A stretch of DNA of 64,000 nt. Origin: Poecilobothrus nobilitatus. Its lineage: Eukaryota; Arthropoda; Insecta; Diptera; Dolichopodidae. Under the pieces are notes generated by a model that worked only from the letters and a program-made list of their open reading frames with translations, had not been told where the DNA came from and searched no databases. The stretch lies in the NCBI GenBank assembly GCA_947095535.1, contig CAMUPU010000004.1, positions 32,981 to 96,980 of the forward strand. The letters are read 5' to 3'. This document shows, piece by piece, positions 1 through 12,167 of this stretch. The number at the start of each line of letters is the position of its first letter. The stretch's first letter is position 1. The position numbers and the translations under genes are program-made.

Positions 1-1336
1 AGAACCGATCGCTATTACACGAAAAGCATAATTCCAAAATTTATTTAATATTAAGATTACCTAATATAAATTTATATTAATGCAAAATAACTTCTAATAA
101 TTTAACAACATTTTTACCGACCACATACATTTTTAAGTTTTTTACGAATATTTCGTAACAGGAAATATTAAGAGAAAAATTATTAAGAAAACGTTGTTAC
201 ACAAGTAAAGAGGAACATTTTTTGATCCGACTAACTTTAATTTGTATTTTTCATTTTTTTCTAAGTCCAAATTTCATACATATTATAACAATCCGTATGA
301 ATTTATATGAACAAATTTTTTTGGTTTTTTTTTTTTATATCTCTAAAAATTTGTATAATTATTAATATCGATGTTATACGATGTTACACAGCTGGCTCCA
401 CCTCAGGACCGATCGCTATTACACGAAAAGCATAATTCCAAAATTCATAGTATTTTAGATACTAATTTATACAAAATAACTTCTAATAATTTAACAACAT
501 TGTTACCGACAGCATACATTAATGTATAAGGTAGGTATTGTTTTCATTCTAAAAATTTCTACCCCAGATTTTGCCAAATATGCACTACTCCGGTGAGTAC
601 ACAGCAATTTTTTTTAAGTGATGTCTGTTTGTTTGTGTGTCTGTGGGCACGTACAGCCTAAACGACCATGCGGAATATTTTGAAATTTCATATTTAAGTT
701 TTCGACGTAAATATCTCGGATTGATAACCTTTTGGAGGAAATCGAACAACCGAAGCAGGTAGCTTACTAGTGTCATTTTAAAGTTTTTTACGAATATTTC
801 GTAAAAAAATTATTGATGCAAGTCTATATACGAGCTGTTGTTCTTATGACGTCATAAATAATACATTGTAATAATGGTCATTGTTATTGAATAAAAAAAA
901 TCAGCTATCTCCACCACAAGACCGACAGCTATTACACGAAAAATATAATGCCAAAATTCATAGATTTTGTACATAATAATTCATATCAAAGCAAAATAAC
1001 TTCTTATAATTTAACAACATTTTTCTTTTTATTCAATAACAATAATAAGCAATGAATTAATCATAAAAATATAAGTATGTGCATAAGTATGTACATTCAC
1101 ACATACATAATATGTAAGTATGTACATGATTTTTTTCTTCATTCAAAAATATTAGAAGTAAAAAATAATAAAAACTGTAAACAAATACAAAACAAATATA
1201 GGATTAATATTGGATCTGTTGACAAAAATTTTATTGTTTAAATTTTGCGTTATCAACAATAATATGCATATAATTTATAGACATTGAATCAACGTGTAAT
1301 AACGTCAATGAAGCAGCAATTGAAGACACACTCATA
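1..1336. repeat. 1.35-kb complex repeat, copy 1 (starts before window)
   Basis: This block is repeated almost base for base at 4958-6351, ending in both at the same 'gaagacacactcata' string. Inside it a unit of roughly 130 bases (attacacgaaaagcataat ... aacttctaataatttaacaac) recurs three times, near 1, 388 and 902. A (GTCTG)-rich patch near 615-640, followed by 'gggcacgtacagcctaaacg', resembles the proto-microsatellite part of dipteran mini-me elements. Short open frames here, for example 585-776 on the minus strand, only follow the repeat and I do not call them genes. The left end lies outside the window. Confidence 0.8.
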
Positions 1337-1337
1337 G

Positions 1338-2570
1338 TCCGCGAGTCTTGCATGATGCTTTATTAGCAAAATACAAAGCATTGGGTAGAGTCTTTTTAAA
1401 ATGGATTGGAGATTTCCTTTCGAATCGCATGATTCGAGTACTTGTCGATAGTTATTCATCTGACAATTTTATAATTAATGCTGATGTCCCTCACGATTCG
1501 GTTTTGCTTCGCACTCTTTTCTTAATATTTATCTATGACCTACTTTCAATAATCTTCAATCCAATACATAGTTCCGCAGATGATAGTACCCTTGTAGCTT
1601 CCCATAACTTTCAGAACCGCTGTGGTATTAATCACCAGATCAATAGAACGGCAAGAAATTTCACTATCAGTGAGCTAAATAATGATTTAGCGAAAATTCA
1701 AAAATGGGCTGCAGACTACAGAGTTGATTTCAACACCAAAAAAACCCAATGATGTATAATCTCGCCTAAAATAGCTACTACTACACCCAACCTGACATTT
1801 CATGGTGAAGCTTTGCAGCGCTCAATAGATTTTAACATTCTGGGCATCGAGTTAAATCAAATATTGACTTGGTCAAATCATATTTTTGTACCGCTGTAAA
1901 GCTTACTTTTTTCCTTCCGATCTTTTCAACATCTATAAAATGTACATTAGGCCGAAACTGTAGTATAATGCACATATTTGGGCTGGTGCTCCCCAAACAG
2001 CGTTGGGTAATCTCGGGAAAGTGCAAAACAGAGCTATTTGCTTTATTGCAATCCCAGTGTTACCTCAATGCTCACTCCACTTTGCCATCGCCGTATTGTT
2101 GTTTCATTGAACCAGATAACTTGTACGATTGAAGATCTGTTCCAAAGAGGAGTGCAACAGATGCCCCCCCATACACTGTCGAACTGTCAAGATGGCGCAA
2201 CACAGCATTCGAAAATTTGTTTGTTATGCACACGTCGCATTTATGGAACCTAATGCCTGCACATGTGTTCCCAAAAGTTAGTAATTTATTTGTGTACGAT
2301 ATAACGAAATTCAATATGAACACTAACATCCTATTCAAAATAACTATCCAAATTTTTCCCTTCATCCTCCATAATTGCAATTATCCTAAATCTAATTTCC
2401 CGAGAAATCTTTCCCTCATCCTTTTCCCCAAAACCAAGCTGTACTTTATATTTTTATGTATTAAAGGACCCATCCTAAAGTTTGGTTTTAAAGGGGGTCG
2501 TTTTGGTTGGTTAGAGTCCAACACTACTCAGAGGAACCTCGTGCAGTTCCTTTAAGGGACTTTTCAAACT
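1338..2570 (+). pseudogene. Jockey-type LINE ORF2, reverse-transcriptase palm to C-terminus
   Basis: This is a decayed non-LTR retrotransposon reverse transcriptase. The open part at 1348-1752 reads like the RT segment after the first catalytic Asp: 'DFLSNRMIRVLVDSYSS', then a degraded 'VPQGSVLSP'-type block and 'SSADDSTLV', which holds the ADD catalytic pair. The frame breaks after 1752. Tail fragments follow in other frames: 'NILGIELNQILTWSNHIF', 'RPKLYIM/AHIFGLVL', and near 2220-2270 'HTSHLWNLMPAHVFP', the conserved end of this family. A sister copy at the right end of the window (62186-64000) stops where this one begins. It lacks its endonuclease and 5' end and cannot be active. Confidence 0.8.
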
Positions 2571-3198
2571 GTTCTAAGTTTTTTTTGTAATTTCAGGAAA
2601 ATATATTATTTTTATTTTTTTATCTGCATTGTCGTTTTATCTGTATTATCTGTAATCGTTGTATCTTGTGATTTCTAAATCAAGAAACGGTAGCTTTCCA
2701 AGATACAACGTTTCGTTAACATGTAATGTCTACAGGATAAAGACTCAGATACAAAAATTTATCACGTCAGACTCTTTCCATTGTTACTCACATAAGTGTG
2801 CAGCATTTAATTCCTTGGTTCATAGATTAGTAAATTAGGATATTTTGACAAGAAAAAATTTTTAAGTTTTAATAATTAAAATATTTGTAATGATTAATAA
2901 TATAGGTATAGGGAAAAGAGGTATATTATGTATTTAATAAAATATACAAATTTGATTATGGTTGCGATTGCAACAATTTTTTAAATTAAGTTTTTTGTTC
3001 TACAATTCTTATTCACTGTTAAATTTTTGGTGTTGTTCTTATTGTAATTTGAATAAATGTTAAATTTTAATAGTAGTAGCTTGAAAACGAGTAAATGAGC
3101 TCGAAACCCAGTAAAATTTAAAATTATTAAAAAGATTAAAGAAACGAATACTATAACGTTGCTTGATTTAAATATATAAATTAAAAATAATATTGTAT
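2571..3198. other. AT-rich sequence, no gene seen
   Basis: No reading frame or motif that I can support. The first bases are probably the LINE 3' untranslated region. Confidence 0.5.
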
Positions 3199-3814
3199 AA
3201 TGTTGTTTTCTTTTTTGAAAAAAGTTTTGACCTGGGGTTGCACTTTTTTGTCAAGCCACATTTTTTCTGTTCTTTTCTGAAAACAAATGCAAAACTGAAA
3301 AAAATGTTCGTTTTCTTTTTTGAAAAAAATTTAGGGCAAAACTCACACAGGGCAACATTTTTTTAAAAACTTGACCTGAAAATATTGACGGGGCAATAAA
3401 ATGAGTTTTGCACTCTTCAGAATGATAACATAAAAAAATATATGTATATAATTTTCACTGTCAGTTAAATAGTAAATAGTAATTAATGACAATATAAAAA
3501 TACAATATTTTAAATTATTTCGTTGGGTTTTGAAAAATATCTAGTTTGCAAAAAAAAAAATTTATATTTGATTAGAAAGATAAGTTTAAAAATTTTGAAA
3601 TAAGTAAAATATAATTTGTAGATAAAGAAATCAGTGCAGCAAACTGGAAAAAAAATGTTGCCCTTTTTGATGTTGTTAAATGTTGTTCTATTCTAAAAAA
3701 TGTTCAGGTCAAAACTGAAAAAAAAAGTGCAAAACTAGAAAAAATAGGTTTGACTTTTTTCAGTTTTGCAGTTGGTCAGGTCAAACTTTTTTTTTCAGAA
3801 AAGAAAACGACATT
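3199..3814. mobile_element. Non-autonomous TIR DNA element (MITE-like), about 616 bp
   Basis: The left end reads aatgttgttttcttttttga and the right end, reverse complemented, reads aatgtcgttttcttttctga. The imperfect inverted repeats run about 37 bases on each side and both continue into 'gtttgacctg'-like sequence. The interior has no open reading frame and consists of A/T runs with repeated 'gcaaaactgaaaaaa' and 'agggcaaaact' motifs. This is the form of a MITE. I could not identify a clean target-site duplication, so the superfamily is open. Confidence 0.65.
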
Positions 3815-4957
3815 AGTCTCGTTCGTTAGCAGAAAAACCCATATTTTAATAAAAATTCATTAGTATTGATAAAAATTATCTATATTTGATATATGTGTAG
3901 TTATACAATAGTCAAAAGCAAATCTTGTCAACATTTTTTTATAATTAATAAGTTATTTAAAAAAAGTACTAATATATTTGAAAGGAGTTTTCATGGTATA
4001 CCCTTTTCGTAGACTTTTTTAAAGAAAATCAAAATTTCGTAATGAATGTGTAAAAAAAGATAGGTATGTATGAAATAACATAAACTTTCAGTAACAGCTT
4101 TGTAGCAAAAAAAGAAATACTTACATAATATGTACTTGAAACTATAATTGCACATCATAATATGTATGTGTACGTGTATTAGTATACTATAGTCATATAT
4201 AATATATATTATCTTATAACACCAGCAAAATAAATTCCATATATATTAAGTTTAATTAATTAAGAAAAGTTTAATTTTGGCAATATGTTTCTAATTTCAA
4301 TTATTTATGAAACGTTGCGTTAAAATTATTTATCAAAATTTTTTCGTAGTGCGACATCTTATACTACTTATATAATCTTTGCTAGTAGGCTAGTATGTGT
4401 ATATTGTTTTGACATATGACGAAAAAAAATTTTATTTACAAAATACCAAATGGTTAAACCAGAGAAAATTGTAAGTAATCATTGCAATTTTTTTTCTTGT
4501 TATTATATCCATCTTCAAAATATTTAACGTTTAAAAATTTGACATCTGCTTTTACGTCTGTATTTGTCGTTAAAACAAATTTGCATTTCGTATGCTTCTT
4601 ATTGAGGATGCAAAAAATGTTGCATCTAAAATGAGCAGAAGGGAGAGCATGTTATGAATACTATATATATTTTCAACCAATCAAATGTTTGCATCGGGAT
4701 GCATGCATCCCATGTGAACTTACAATTACAATACAATATAATATACATTTACATACGATATTATATTATTAGCAAATAGCAGCACAATATTAATAACTAA
4801 TTACTGAAAAAAAAATTAAAATTTAAAGTAAACCTTCCTTTCTTTTAATTCTAATTTTAATTTTATTTCTATTAATTGTTATTATGAGCAAAGAGAAAAA
4901 AATTGTTGTTATATATTTTGTTTTGCTTAAAAAAAAAGAATCAGCTCTCTCTACATC
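3815..4957. other. AT-rich intergenic sequence
   Basis: No coding signal seen on either strand. Short TA and 'atgtatgtgtacgtgta' runs occur near 4130-4210. Confidence 0.5.
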
Positions 4958-6351
4958 AGAACCGATCGCTATTACACGAAAAGCATAATTCCAAAATTTA
5001 TTTAATATTAAGATTACCTAATATAAATATATATTAATGCAAAATAACTTCTAATAATTTAACAACATTTTTACCGACCACATACATTTTTAAGTTTTTT
5101 ACGAATATTTCGTAGCAGAAAATATTAAGAGAAAAATTATTAAGAAAACGTTGTTACACAAGTAAAGAGGAACATTTTTTGATCCGACTAACTTTAATTT
5201 GTATTTCACTTTTTTCTAAGTTCAAATTTCATACATATTATAACACGCCATATGAATTTATATGAACAAATTTTTTTGGTGTTTTTTTTTTTTATATCTC
5301 TAAAAATTTGTATAATTATTCATATCGATGTTATACGATGTTACACAGCTGGCTCCACCTCAGGACCACCTCCACTTCAGGCTCCACCTTTGGAACAAGC
5401 TATTACACGAAAAGCATAATTCCAAAATTCATAGTATTTTAGATACTAATTTATACAAAATAACTTCTAATAATTTAACAACATTTTTACCGACCGCATA
5501 CATTAATCTATAAGGTAGGTATTTTTTTCATTCTAAAAATTTCTACCCTAGATTTTGCCAAATATGCACTACTTCGGTGAGTACAAAGCAATATTTTTTT
5601 ACGTGATGTCTGTTTGTGTGTGTGTCTGTGGGCACGTACAGCCTAAACGACCATGCGGAATATTTTGAAATTTCATATTTAAGTTTTCGACGTAAATATC
5701 TCGGATTGATAACCTTTTGGAGGAAATCGAACAACCGAAACAGGTAGCTTACTAGTGTCATTTTAAAGTTTTTTACGAATATTTCGTAAAAAAATTATTG
5801 ATGCAAGTCTATATACGAGATGTTATTCTTAGGACGTCATAAATAATACATTGTAATAATGGTCATTGTTATTGAATAAAAAAAATCAGCTATCTCCACC
5901 ACAAGACCAACAGCTATTACACGAAAAATATAATGCCAAAATGCATAGATTTTATACATAATAATTTATATCAAAGCAAAATAACTTCTTATAATTTAAC
6001 AATATTTTTCTTTTTATTCAATATTACAATAATAAGCAATGAATTAATCATAAAAATATAAGTATGTACATAAGTATGTACATTCACACATACATGTACA
6101 TATTACATGATTTTTATGTAAATGTATGTACATGATTTTTTTCTTCATTCAAAAATATTAGAAGTAAAAAATAATAAAAACTGTAAACAAATACAAAACA
6201 AATATAGGATTAATATTGGATCTGTTGACAAAAATTTTATTGTTTAAATTTTGCGTTATCAACAATATCAACAATAATATGCATATAATTTATAGACATT
6301 GAATCAACGTGTAATAACGTCAATGAGGCAGCAATTGAAGACACACTCATA
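4958..6351. repeat. 1.35-kb complex repeat, copy 2
   Basis: Direct repeat of 1-1336 with small indels, including extra 'ccacctccacttcaggctcc' at about 5366-5392 and a short insertion near 6090. The three internal ~130-base units recur near 4942, 5347 and 5887. Unlike copy 1, its right end abuts a LINE RNase H fragment rather than a LINE RT fragment. The two copies therefore sit at different LINE positions and are unlikely to be the LTRs of one element. Confidence 0.8.
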
Positions 6352-6870
6352 AGGAGGTCATCGGATATCAAAAATCAATTCAAGCCAATTCCTGTTTTGG
6401 TGAACTACACGTTCCCCCCTTACTTCTTTGAAAAACCTCACTTGAGGAGAATACCAAGCCGTGAGTTTGAACTCGAAAACAGTGATGAAATTCGAAGGAG
6501 TATAGTTCTACATAGATGGATCGAAAACTAACAGCAAGGTAGGTTGCGGGGTCTTCTCAGAAAATCTAAATATCAGTTCAAATTTTCGACTACCAGCCCA
6601 TTAACGTCTTTCAAGCGGAAATGATAAAAATTCAAATTGCTGAATAGGAGTGTTTTAATTGTAAAACAAGTACGCATAAATCTCTGAATTAACATGTTCA
6701 ACCTCGAAGACTGCAATACACTGCCGCAAAATTCTTAACATGATAGCTAGGCAGTTTAGCATTCAGCTTTGCTCAAAACGCTCAGATTGTTTTAAACAAG
6801 TAGGATAGAACATAGATTTCTATGTGGTATCAAAATGGACCTAATACGGTGTAAGTGTGCCTTTTTGGCT
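6352..6870 (+). pseudogene. LINE RNase H remnant, copy 1
   Basis: Begins 'aaggaggtcatcggatat' and is closely similar to 22945-23280. In the second copy the sequence 'gtacagtgctacatagatgg' and downstream codons read as the start of a LINE RNase H domain (YIDGSKT type). Here the frame is broken by several stops and indels, and only the N-terminal part of the domain can be traced. It belongs to an I/R1/LOA-like LINE that carries RNase H. It is not functional. Confidence 0.55.
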
Positions 6871-7728
6871 ACTACTTTAATCTAACGTATCTTTTTAGTT
6901 CATGTAATTTATTTTAATTATTTAAGGTTTTTAGTAAAAGACATTTGCAAACTGCAACCTTTTATTGTTGGATGATATTTATTTTATGTTTTGTTTTTGT
7001 ACTTATATTTTAATTTAATTTAATCAAATCTTTTTTTTTAATAAAATTAGAAAAATATTACGAATTTCATCTTTAATATTTAGAATTCGTTTTTGCTTTT
7101 TTTCTTTCTCAATCATCCGGTTGAACCCCCAAATTTGTGGGAATCAAAAGCTAAATGAATAAGATTTATTTTTGTTTTAAAATTTCATTTATTTTCACAA
7201 TTTTATTTAAGTTTAATTATTTAAATGATTACTTTAAAATTTAAGTTTAATTATTCAAAAGCCAATTTAAAATTGAGCTTTAGTTTTTTAAAAATAATTT
7301 TAATTTAAGTTCGTTTACTGTTAATATAAAACAGTTTATTTAAGATTTAATTCTATTTACATATTTTAATTTAATATTTAAGTTTATTTATTTATTTCAA
7401 AGATTGTTAAGATTGAATTTGACTTACATAAAAGATTAATTAAATATTGAAGACCATTTAGTAGAATTTAATAATAAATAAATAAATAAAATAAATAAAT
7501 TTAATTTGATTTAATTTTTATATGATTGAGAACTTATCTGCGTCTATCCACCACGCCCACGGCTTAATCAAGAAGAAAGGAAAGAAAAGAGAGTTGAAGA
7601 AATCTGTTTCATTTATAAAAATGTGATTTTCAACTAATTGGGATAATTTTTTTACTTGGTTATTGAACTTATTAGTAGTAACGTTATGATATCGATAAGC
7701 TAGGCTTAATTACTGAGTCCCACATGTA
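6871..7728. other. AT-rich sequence, no gene seen
   Basis: Mostly TTTAA-rich sequence with an (AAAT)n run near 7470-7500. A less AT-rich patch at 7545-7590 contains 'ccaccacgcccacggc'. I see no coding or element structure. Confidence 0.5.
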
Positions 7729-7739
7729 AGTTGAAGGTG

Positions 7740-7950
7740 ACCATATAACACATGCTTTTATCCAGACGCTTAGATCAGCATATTATTCTTGTGAAATATT
7801 CACCTGTGAAAAGTTTATTTTAATAATTCCCACAATATTAATAAATGCTTAGAAAGCATTTATTTACTATAAATTATTATACTTGAAAATAATAATTACT
7901 TTAAATAAAGTGGACATTAGTCCTAAAATAATTTTTTTATAAGAAATATT
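7740..7950 (+). repeat. 5' LTR of provirus 1
   Basis: Matches 13670-13913 closely from 'ccatataacacat' to 'tataagaaatatt'. It lacks the 'acttaagttagatttagcaa' segment present in the 3' LTR and the terminal 'cttgttatttcttaact'. The leader follows, with the gag start at 8257. Confidence 0.85.
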
Positions 7951-8256
7951 CAATAAATATGGGTAATCCAATCTACAAAAATCAGCAAAGTGATATTAAT
8001 CGTAGGCTTACCGAAATTATCAACGCCCTAAGCTAAAAAGGATCATTATGAAGTATCCAGCAAATAAATTTAAATGCGAATCATCATCATTTTGATGTGA
8101 GTTCAACAAATTTTTTTATATAATAAAAAATTCTACAAGTTATCAACTTCTACAAAAGTTAACAAAAAAATAAAACTCAACAAATATCTATTAAAAAATT
8201 TTAATAAATAAAAAAAGTTATCCAGGAAATTCGAAATATAACTTCATAAGGAAACC

Positions 8257-9481
8257 ATGGATAAAATGCAAGAAACAATCACACAAATGACCGGAGCAAT
8301 AAATGGTAAACTAGGCATGATAAAATTATTTCAAGCAAAACTAGATAATTTAGAACAAATAAATAACATAACTCAACAAAGTACAAGTCAACCACTAACG
8401 TTGCAAAGTCTTTAAACCGAACAAGACCTAAAAGATGTCTACAAATTACCAGACGCATTAAAGGAATTGCAAATTTGTAACGGAAACCCTACAGAATACA
8501 TATCATGTGTCCCCAATATCGAAAATATGCTAACCGATTACCAAATAGTGAAGCATAAACTAATATATCGAGAAATCCTGAAGAATATCTGCTAAAAAAT
8601 TCGTGGAAGTGCAAACAGCGCTCTAATATCACACAACATCTTTGGCAGTAGCTGGAAAGAAATAAAAAGCTGCCTTTCTCTCCATTACGCAGACAAGAGA
8701 GATGTTAAAATTTTATTACATCAACTATCCAATTTAACGCAAAACAACCTTACATTTGATAAGTATTACGCCAACATAAATCATCAGCTGTCCTTAATAA
8801 TTAACAAAATTAAAACTGAGACTTATGGTGCCGACACTATACAAACATTAAGCGAAACATATCGTAACAGTGCCCTCGATGTTTTTATAAGGAGAATCAA
8901 TGGAGATCTTTCAAGGATGCTTATTATACAGAGACCACAAACACAACCAGAGGCATATCTTTCCTGCCTCGAAATTCAAAATACAAATTTTGGAAGCATA
9001 TCAATACAGAAATAGAATAACTCCACCAGTGAATCACCTTTCAAATAGGAAACCAGCATTCAATCCGCCACCAAGGAATTCTTATTACCAACAAAGCAGC
9101 CCCGAAAACCACAGCCAACCGTACTTAAAGCCGTATTCCTTCAATGGAAAATTCCAAGCAACCAAAGAAGATACACCAACCAGACCTACTCAACCAAAAT
9201 CACCCGTTCCGATGGATATTGCCCAAACTGCCCAAACAAAGCAAGTAAATTACATGAACCGTCTGACCTTCAGAAGAAATAACGATTCCAATAGCATTCA
9301 ACGAAAACAACAAAGAATTTTTAATTTAGAAGTACCCGAAAACGAGGCATATTACGGAGAACTATCAGAAGTTACGTATGAGCATGAACCAACAAATAAC
9401 AGTTACGAATACGAAATACCATCAGAAGAAGAAGATGAACTAAATTTTATACTCCCAGCCTCTCAAGCATACCTTACATAA
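8257..9481 (+). pseudogene. gag: Provirus 1 gag
   Basis: The structural capsid/nucleocapsid polyprotein of an errantivirus, about 408 codons long, which is near the family size. The start ATG at 8257 sits in a strong context (gaaaccATGG). The reading frame is interrupted by stops at 8413 and 8593. It then shifts frame near 9013, and the C-terminal part stays open to 9481. Motifs shared with provirus 2 gag include 'LHYADKRDV' (compare 'RHYADKRSM') and 'NSALDVFI'. The C-terminus is rich in Asn, Gln and Pro, has no zinc knuckle, and ends in an acidic stretch, as is usual in this group. Confidence 0.82.
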
Positions 9482-9596
9482 TATATACAACATTTGCAGG
9501 TAAATTGCTCAAATTTCTCATTGACATCGGAGCAAACAAAAATTTTATAAAAAATTTTATAAAACATGCATGCGCTCAGCTGGACACAAAAAGTTA
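9482..9596 (+). pseudogene. pol: Provirus 1 aspartic protease fragment
   Basis: Lies in the -1 frame relative to the end of gag, the usual errantiviral gag-pol arrangement. The segment reads 'LKFLIDIGANKNFI'. The family active site is Asp-Thr-Gly, and here Thr has become Ile, which should impair the enzyme. A stop follows at about 9594. Flap-region sequence ('GIIGNDTLKQLEAVIDRKTN'-like) can be traced at 9675-9735. Confidence 0.75.
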
Positions 9597-11330
9597 GTGA
9601 AAGGCTATTCAAACCATACGGAAATAACACTAAATTGCATTTTTTCATACTACCAGGACTAAAATCTTCGACGGAATTATTGGCAACGACACGCTCAAAC
9701 AGCTGGAAGCAGTCATTGATCGCAAAACGAATATACTAACGATATCACCAAACATTACCATACCACTAAGAGGGAAAAAATCAATTCAAGTCAATAATAT
9801 GGAAATTCGAGCAGATTACTTAAGTAATGAATCAAAAGAAAAAATTACCAAAAACTTTTCGGTTCAATTAATGACAACGAAACCATTGAGAATAATGTTT
9901 GAGCAGAAATAAAAATTTCAACAAGCGAACTAATATACTTAAAAATTTATCCACATCTAGTGAACATGAGAACCGAGGTGGAAAATAACCGAGAACCGAG
10001 GTGGTCGTCGACTTCAAGAAACTGAACGCCGTGACCACTTCAGATGCTTATCCAATCCCTGACATTACGCATACCATAGCATGTCTGGAAATATCAAAAT
10101 ATTATACCACCATTGACCTGACTTCTGGATTACATCAAATTAAAATGAAAAGCAAAGATATAATAAAAGCAGCATTCTTCACCCTAAATGGCAAATACGA
10201 ATTTAACCGCTTACCATTCGGGTTAAAGAACGCGGCTTCTATTTTCCAAAGGATGATCGACGACGTGCTAAAGGAATTCATCGGCAAGATATGCTATGTA
10301 TACATCGACGATATGATAATCTTCGGGCTAGCAACAGAAGAAGAACACATAAAGAACGTAGCTAAAATCTTCAATAAGTTGGAACAAGCTAATCTGAGAG
10401 TAAATTTGGACAAAACTGAATTTCTCAGAAACGAAGCGAAATTTTTGGGCTATAGTATCACCACCAAAGAAATAAAAGCGAATCCAGAAAAGATTGCAGC
10501 CATCGAGAATATAAAACCACCTGAGAACTTAAAGGAACTTAAGAGCTTTCTAGGACTAGCATCCTATTACAGAAGGTTTATCAAGGACTTCTCGCAGATA
10601 GCTAAACCACTCACCAACCTGACTCGTGGAGAAAACATCCAGATAAAAACTGATCAATCACGAAAAGTTGCAATTAAATTTAGCGATTACGAACTAAAGG
10701 TATTCAAAGATCTAAAACGCACTCTTTCATCAACCGAGCTGCTAATTTTTCCCGACTTCGAAAAACCATTCGTACTGAAGCCATCGGTGCGGTTTTGCCA
10801 CAGGGTGACATTGGTAAAGACCGTCAATATCCTATATCAACAGGACGGAAGAGTCCTACGCAACAAAGGAGAGGAAACTTTTAGCGATAATTTAGGCTCT
10901 CGACAAATTCAGATGTTATCTTTAAGGAGCAAAAAAGGTGAAAATTCTAATATATCATCAGCCACTAACATTCAGTTTGGGATGTAAAAACAATAATGCG
11001 AAATTAAAACGGTGAAAATCCAGGATCGAGGAGTACAATTACGAACTGGTCTACAAGCCTGACGTTACCAATAAAGTTACAGACGCACTATCGAGACTAA
11101 AGCAAGAAATAAACACTTCAGAAACTGGAACTACCCACAGTGCCGAAGAAGATAGTAGCGATTTGATACCACATTGCGAAGCACCAATTAATGTCTTCAA
11201 GAATCAAATAACCATTTCACAAGGACCTATTGCTTTTGTATATGAAAATCCTCAACCTAACTATCATCGTCACTATATAGTCCTTGAAAACGTCACCAAG
11301 CCAGCCTTCTAGAAGCATTGAAAAAACACT
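9597..11330 (+). pseudogene. pol: Provirus 1 reverse transcriptase and RNase H
   Basis: The open frame at 10001-10987 is a Ty3/gypsy RT: 'VVDFKKLNAVT', 'LPFGLKNAASIFQRMIDD', and the catalytic 'YVYIDDMIIFG', followed by the thumb and connection ('FLGLASYYRRFI'). The N-terminal finger region is missing. At that edge a 14-base sequence (gagaaccgaggtgg) occurs twice, at 9968-9981 and 9991-10004, a typical deletion scar. RNase H after about 10780 is scrambled, with only its end ('EEYNYELVYKPDVTNKV', 11029 onward) readable. The enzyme is dead. Confidence 0.87.
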
Positions 11331-12167
11331 ATCAACAAGAATCGTAAATGAAATCAAAATCCCAGAAAACCGAATCCAGCAACTACAAACTTAAACAGGG
11401 AACATTTATCAGGCTACAAAATCCGTATTACACATAGAATAGTGCATCGATCTAATAGAAACCAAAAAAGAAAAATTGATCACATTTATAGATAAATTTA
11501 CCAAATTTGCCAAATTTTTTAGAATCAAGAATAAATCAGCTTTACATCTAAGACAAAAATTAATGAAAATTATACATTACTATACAACACCCCGTATGAT
11601 AGTCATGGACAATGAACCAAGTTTTGCAAGTTCCGTCATCACCGACTACTTGAGGACAATAGGAATCGAAACGTATTTCACACCATCGCAAAAGAGTGAA
11701 CTTAGTAGCGCAACCGGAAGGATTCACTCCACAATAGAAAAAATTTCAAGGTGTTTACAACAGGAACACAGTGACTTGACACTGAAAGAAATAATAAACA
11801 TAGCTGTCGACCGCTACAATAACAGCATTTATTCGGTAACTGGAAAAAAACTTCAGACATCTTTTATGGAAGAACCCAACGGATCAATTACCAAAATCTT
11901 TTGAATTTTCAAGAAAGAGTTCATGAAGATCTCACAGAAAGAATCCGAAAACACCAAAAAAATAAAATAAATTGGGAGAAAAACAAAAGGAAAACACCCA
12001 AAGCATATCAACCTGGCAAAACTATTTTTATGGTTAACAAGCATATTAAGAGTAAAAAAAAAGCTCTTTACAAAAAGGAAGTAATAGCTAGGGATAATAA
12101 CGTCACGATAACAACAGAAATTGGAAGAATAATTCACAAAGCACACGTAAAAAATTCTCCTAACTAA
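11331..12167 (+). pseudogene. pol: Provirus 1 integrase
   Basis: The core is open at 11476-11904, with the C-terminal domain in another frame at 11901-12167. The first catalytic Asp region reads 'ITFIDKFTKFAKFF' and the second 'IVMDNEPSFAS'. The third catalytic block, 'NGQIERFHST' in provirus 2, here reads 'ATGRIHST': the Glu and flanking residues are deleted, so strand transfer cannot occur. The zinc-binding HHCC domain upstream is not recognisable. The C-terminal domain ends 'TEIGRIIHKAHVKNS', matching the provirus 2 integrase end ('KSGRIVHKSNIKS'). Confidence 0.83.

Noticed and set aside
585..776. Minus-strand frame repeated at 5543-5761
   Set aside because: Part of the 1.35-kb repeat with a (GTCTG) tract. 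Conservation reflects recent duplication of DNA, not protein selection.
1..6351. Interpretation of the two 1.35-kb copies as LTRs of one retrotransposon
   Set aside because: No primer site, polypurine tract, gag or pol lies between them, and each abuts a different LINE segment.
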